51,734 bases of DNA, taken from NCBI GenBank assembly GCA_015680685.1, contig MNCI01002776.1:54999-106732 (forward strand), written 5' to 3'. The notes beneath the pieces are model-generated. The model searched no databases. It was not told where the DNA came from and was given only the letters and a program-made list of their open reading frames with translations. Positions 48,716 through 51,734 of this stretch are shown one piece after another. Both the position numbers and the translations under genes were made by a program. The stretch is from Gnetum montanum. Its lineage: Eukaryota; Streptophyta; Gnetopsida; Gnetales; Gnetaceae. How positions within the stretch are numbered: position 1 is the first letter of the stretch; each line of letters opens with the position of its first letter.

Positions 48716-49516
48716 TGATGAGCTGTTATATCACATCCACGATGGATCAACCATGTGATGTCGGATACCCAATGTCACGGCTTGTCTCCTTGCCTATAAA
48801 TAAGAGGCAGTGCCCTTGGTTTCCACATTAGAAAGTTAGTCCCTTAGCCAAACTCTTGCCATTTTTCCCTCAAGAGTTAGAATTATTTCTACGTGCCCGC
48901 AGTAGGAGTCATAGAGTGAATGGATCTTTATTCGAGCATTTTGTACCTAACCACACTTTGTGTACGAAAATAAAGATGAACTTTATGATAAACCTTGCAG
49001 CATACAGAATAGATTAATTAGTGTTAATTATTATTTAATGCTTTCCTTGTTAATTAATGATTTCCCTCACCTCCAACTCTCTTAGTTAAATACACTCAGT
49101 ACGACTGCTTCGAGCATGCATGTAGCACTTGGTAACCCAGTGACAATTAGCGTTTGGTAATCCCAGTAGCATTGCACTAGTTCAAGATGTGTACAACAAG
49201 TGGGAACGGATACTAGTGTTAGGAGTAATTAGGACTTAGTTAATGAGTAGTTAAGTTACATTAGTATTTAGTTATCTCTTTTCCCCTCCTTATTAGCGTA
49301 GGATATAAAACACATAAAAACCATAAAAATCATATGCCTCAAGCTTACTTAACCATACAACCATGACATACAAGTAAGTTTGGGAAGACAATGATTAACC
49401 AACCCATTATCGTTCCACAAAGGCACATAGGCACTTAGTCCTTGGAATTCGACTGGATCGTGCATGAAATGCTCATATTCGTATGGTTGAGCATAGGGGT
49501 ACCTCGCTGCTCATCA
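48716..49516 (+). repeat. Element 3, 5' LTR
   Basis: 801 bp, edges TGATGAGC...TGCTCATCA. TATAAATA at 48795-48802, conserved R (cgcagtaggagtc.tagagtgaa), polyadenylation-like aataaag near 48969, U5 with ggtaacccagt and ggtaatcccagt near 49130-49170. The U3 palindromes present in the solo LTR have been lost or decayed here. Confidence 0.92.
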
Positions 49517-49517
49517 T

Positions 49518-49535
49518 TGGTGTTGTTGTCAGGGA
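49518..49535 (+). other. Element 3 primer binding site (tRNA-Asp type)
   Basis: TGGTGTTGTTGTCAGGGA, one base after the LTR. Five differences from TGGCGCCGTTGCCGGGGA, all C-to-T or G-to-A. Confidence 0.85.
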
Positions 49536-49647
49536 CTTAGTTGTTTGTGCATGAAGAGAACGTAGGAAATCATTCACATCATTGGAACGAACCCTTAGGG
49601 TTGATTAAGGAAAAGATAATAGTACATTGCACACTAAACAAGACAAG

Positions 49648-51734
49648 ATGTCTTCTTCTTCACACAAAAGCGCTTTGCCACATAGGACTAACACAAGAAG
49701 CAATCAGCGAAAAGAAACACATGATGTTGATTCACCAATCCCTCAACAATTTCATGTGGTATATATTCATCCTAATGAATATGTACCTGACTTCACCTTT
49801 ATTCTTCATTAAGACGAATAGCTACGTTGGTGTGACTTCGAAGGTAACATAGTGTTACCTCCTAACCATTCAGTCCCAAGTATGCTCCTTCATGCTCTCA
49901 CATGAATAAGCATGCAACACTTACACGTAGAGTACGTTGCGCAAGACTATGATTCGAGAGACTATCGTCTCACGGAAGTGCAACGTCAAAGGGATTTGCA
50001 ACAGGAGAAACACCATAAGTCCTTGAAGGGAAAATGGTCTAAGGATGCCCCCCACATTTTAAGCGAAACAAAGAGTGGTGAACCTACCTCAAGTAGTCAC
50101 CCACATAATGATGTTCCTCCCCTTGACTTTGGTCAAGGGGTTGTGTATCAAAATCTTCATTCTACTATTCAAAACCTAGGAGCTGATACCAACGAACACA
50201 ATGTTTCTAAAAAAGGAACAAAGACATATGACAAAGGTGGGCATTCTGATTGCAATCGCAATCAAGGAAAAGACCACTAAAAAGAAGGTAGTAGACATCG
50301 TCATGGTGGTGGTTCTCCTTCTTCTTCACCTTCATTATCTCCTTCACTCTCTCCTTCAGTGTTAAGACACAGCCATAGAGAGAAAGATCATGAGGATAAA
50401 GTCAACCAAAGGGGAAGTCACAGACGAAATAGCTAAGATAGAGGACGAGGGTACTCTAGGAAATCATTCCATAGAAGAAGGAAAAGTAGGGAACCATGTA
50501 GGCACCATAGAAGCTACGAACAAGATGATCATGATGAACCCCTACTCGCCACATGAAGCATGCTAGATATAACTAAGGTTGTGAGAGTTCCAACAAGGCA
50601 CCAAAAAGATAGTAGGATTACGAGGTTAGACATGAATAACATCCCACGATTTGAAGGGGGATATAACACTAATCCTCAAAATTACTTACAAGCATTTCAC
50701 GATGCGCGTGCCTTGTAAAACATAGAAAACAAGTGGTAAAAACTCAAGTTGTTCCCACAGACACTAATAAAAGAAGTTGAAAGCTGGTACTGGTCCTTAG
50801 AACTGGAATCCATTTGTAGGTGGAGTACTATGTTAGAATTTTTCAACGATAAGTACCAAATGTACTCCCAGGTGTCTAACCTATGAAAGCAAATCCAAGG
50901 ATGGAAACAAGGAAGTCATGAACCCTTGGATGTTACCATGGACCACTATTATGCACTATTACATCGTTGTCCTAGCCATGATTATTCGTAGTGAGACCAG
51001 CTACGCCACCTCGTAGATGGGCTTAGGCATGACCCATATGGATATTACATGCATCACCCAAGGAAGAAGAACCCTCGTGGATAAGAAGAACCCTTGGGAC
51101 TTATGCCCAAGGAAGACTATATGAGCTTAGGTCCCATCAAATTCACAGATTGTTGGAGCAAGTTGCTAAGGAAGAAGGTGAGCTAAGAAACAAAGAGTGT
51201 GTGGAAGAATATAACTGAGATCCTTCTCTCTGGAAAAAGGGAGTAAGATTTTGTGAGGATGAGGAAGAGTCACCACTCAAAGAGATGGTGAATAGAAAAA
51301 CCTTGCCTATCCAAACATTAGCATCAGAAGTATCGGCAAAGGTAGACCAAATGTGGAACTCCCTGGATAGTAGGTTTCAAACTATTCTCAAAGTAGTAGA
51401 GGAGTCTAGGAAGTGAGGTAGTGATCATGACAAAAGAAAAAAGAGAGAAGTAGAAAATGCATGTAACAAGGACAAGGGTAAAGTTGCTATTATTGAAGAG
51501 GTTGTGGACTTAGATACAGACGATGATAGTGGATGCGAGATCTATCAATATGACCATCCTAAGGGATGTTGCCCTATGATCTCGCATCTGTAGGAGTCTA
51601 GGGTGTATGCACTTAATCCATGGTTAAACAAATGGCAAACATCCTGATGGTTACCTTATCCCTAAGGCAACCCAAGGAAGTTCCACCAACCTTTAACGTA
51701 TTATCCAAGTGGAACTCCACCACAACCAATTGAG
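49648..51734 (+). pseudogene. Element 3 gag
   Basis: Start ATG at 49648: MSSSSHKSALPHRTNTRS, then PQQFHVVYIHPNEYV. A 122-codon open stretch (49912-50280) holds the variable Lys/His-rich part. The capsid-type domain begins MNNIPRFEGGYNTNPQNYLQ (50631) and includes ESWYWSLELESICRWSTMLE and FFNDKYQMYSQ. The nucleocapsid motif near 51535-51573 reads CEIYQYDHPKGCCP; as in element 1, the second Cys of the knuckle is Tyr. Stops and at least one shift make it non-functional. Pro-rich GTPPQP near the window end resembles the region before protease. Confidence 0.88.

Larger units (their letters stand above)
48716..51734 (+). mobile_element. OTA element 3 (5' LTR, primer site, gag), continues past the window
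   Basis: 5' LTR 48716-49516, primer site 49518-49535, gag from 49648. Inserted in LINE ORF2; the left duplication would be cttgg (48711-48715). It has the same LTR family features as 1-758 and the solo LTR, and its Gag starts and zinc-knuckle match those of elements 1 and 2. Pol is expected beyond the right edge. Confidence 0.9.

Overview
The window is intergenic DNA from a large, repeat-filled plant nuclear genome. I see no intact cellular gene. Almost everything recognisable is a decayed retrotransposon or an old copy of plastid DNA, and most open frames are short and broken. A conifer is the best guess, Pinaceae in particular: the plastid copy runs rbcL, atpB, atpE, trnM-CAU, trnV-UAC, trnF-GAA in normal plastid order and strand, but has only about 400 bp where most land plants carry ndhC-ndhK-ndhJ. 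Loss of plastid ndh genes is known in Pinaceae and gnetophytes (established knowledge); the assignment is inference.

Layout. 1-758: end of a minus-strand LTR of an OTA-type (Ogre/Tat/Athila) Ty3 element, inserted in a minus-strand LINE (759-about 2290) whose ORF1 is largely open and whose ORF2 start is preserved. 2291-9490: AT-rich DNA with little recognisable content (a possible Copia-type LTR start, a dinucleotide repeat, a short coding-like repeat). 9490-42885: an old plastid insertion (NUPT) into which several elements have jumped. From its left end: rbcL (minus); a possible LTR-like insertion in the rbcL-atpB spacer; the first codons of atpB, cut at 12143 by OTA element 2 (12144-31750, minus, gag but no pol); inside the 3' LTR of element 2 sits OTA element 1 (12345-25397, minus, with gag, protease, RT, RNase H, integrase and an extra 3' ORF); the rest of atpB and atpE (31751-33610); a minus-strand chromovirus (33638-about 41500) carrying a 1,043-bp solo LTR (35387-36429); then trnM, trnV and trnF relics. 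42886-44400: a coding-like repeat and the 3' end of a plus-strand LINE (zf-RVT domain). 44400-48715: a second plus-strand LINE with ORF1, endonuclease and RT, cut by OTA element 3 (48716 to the window end, plus, 5' LTR, primer binding site and gag).

The order of events can be read from target-site duplications: GCTAG around element 2 (inside atpB), ATGTT around element 1 (inside the LTR of element 2) and CTTTC around the solo LTR (inside the chromovirus integrase/chromodomain region). The plastid insertion is therefore oldest, element 2 and the chromovirus came later, and element 1 and the solo LTR later still. Elements 1-3 share the tRNA-Asp-type primer site, the TGATGA...TCATCA LTR ends and gag proteins starting MSSS. 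Element 1 is the coding model; element 2 looks like a gag-only (TR-GAG-like) non-autonomous relative that would need pol from elsewhere. All calls come from reading the sequence and translating by eye; no database search was possible.
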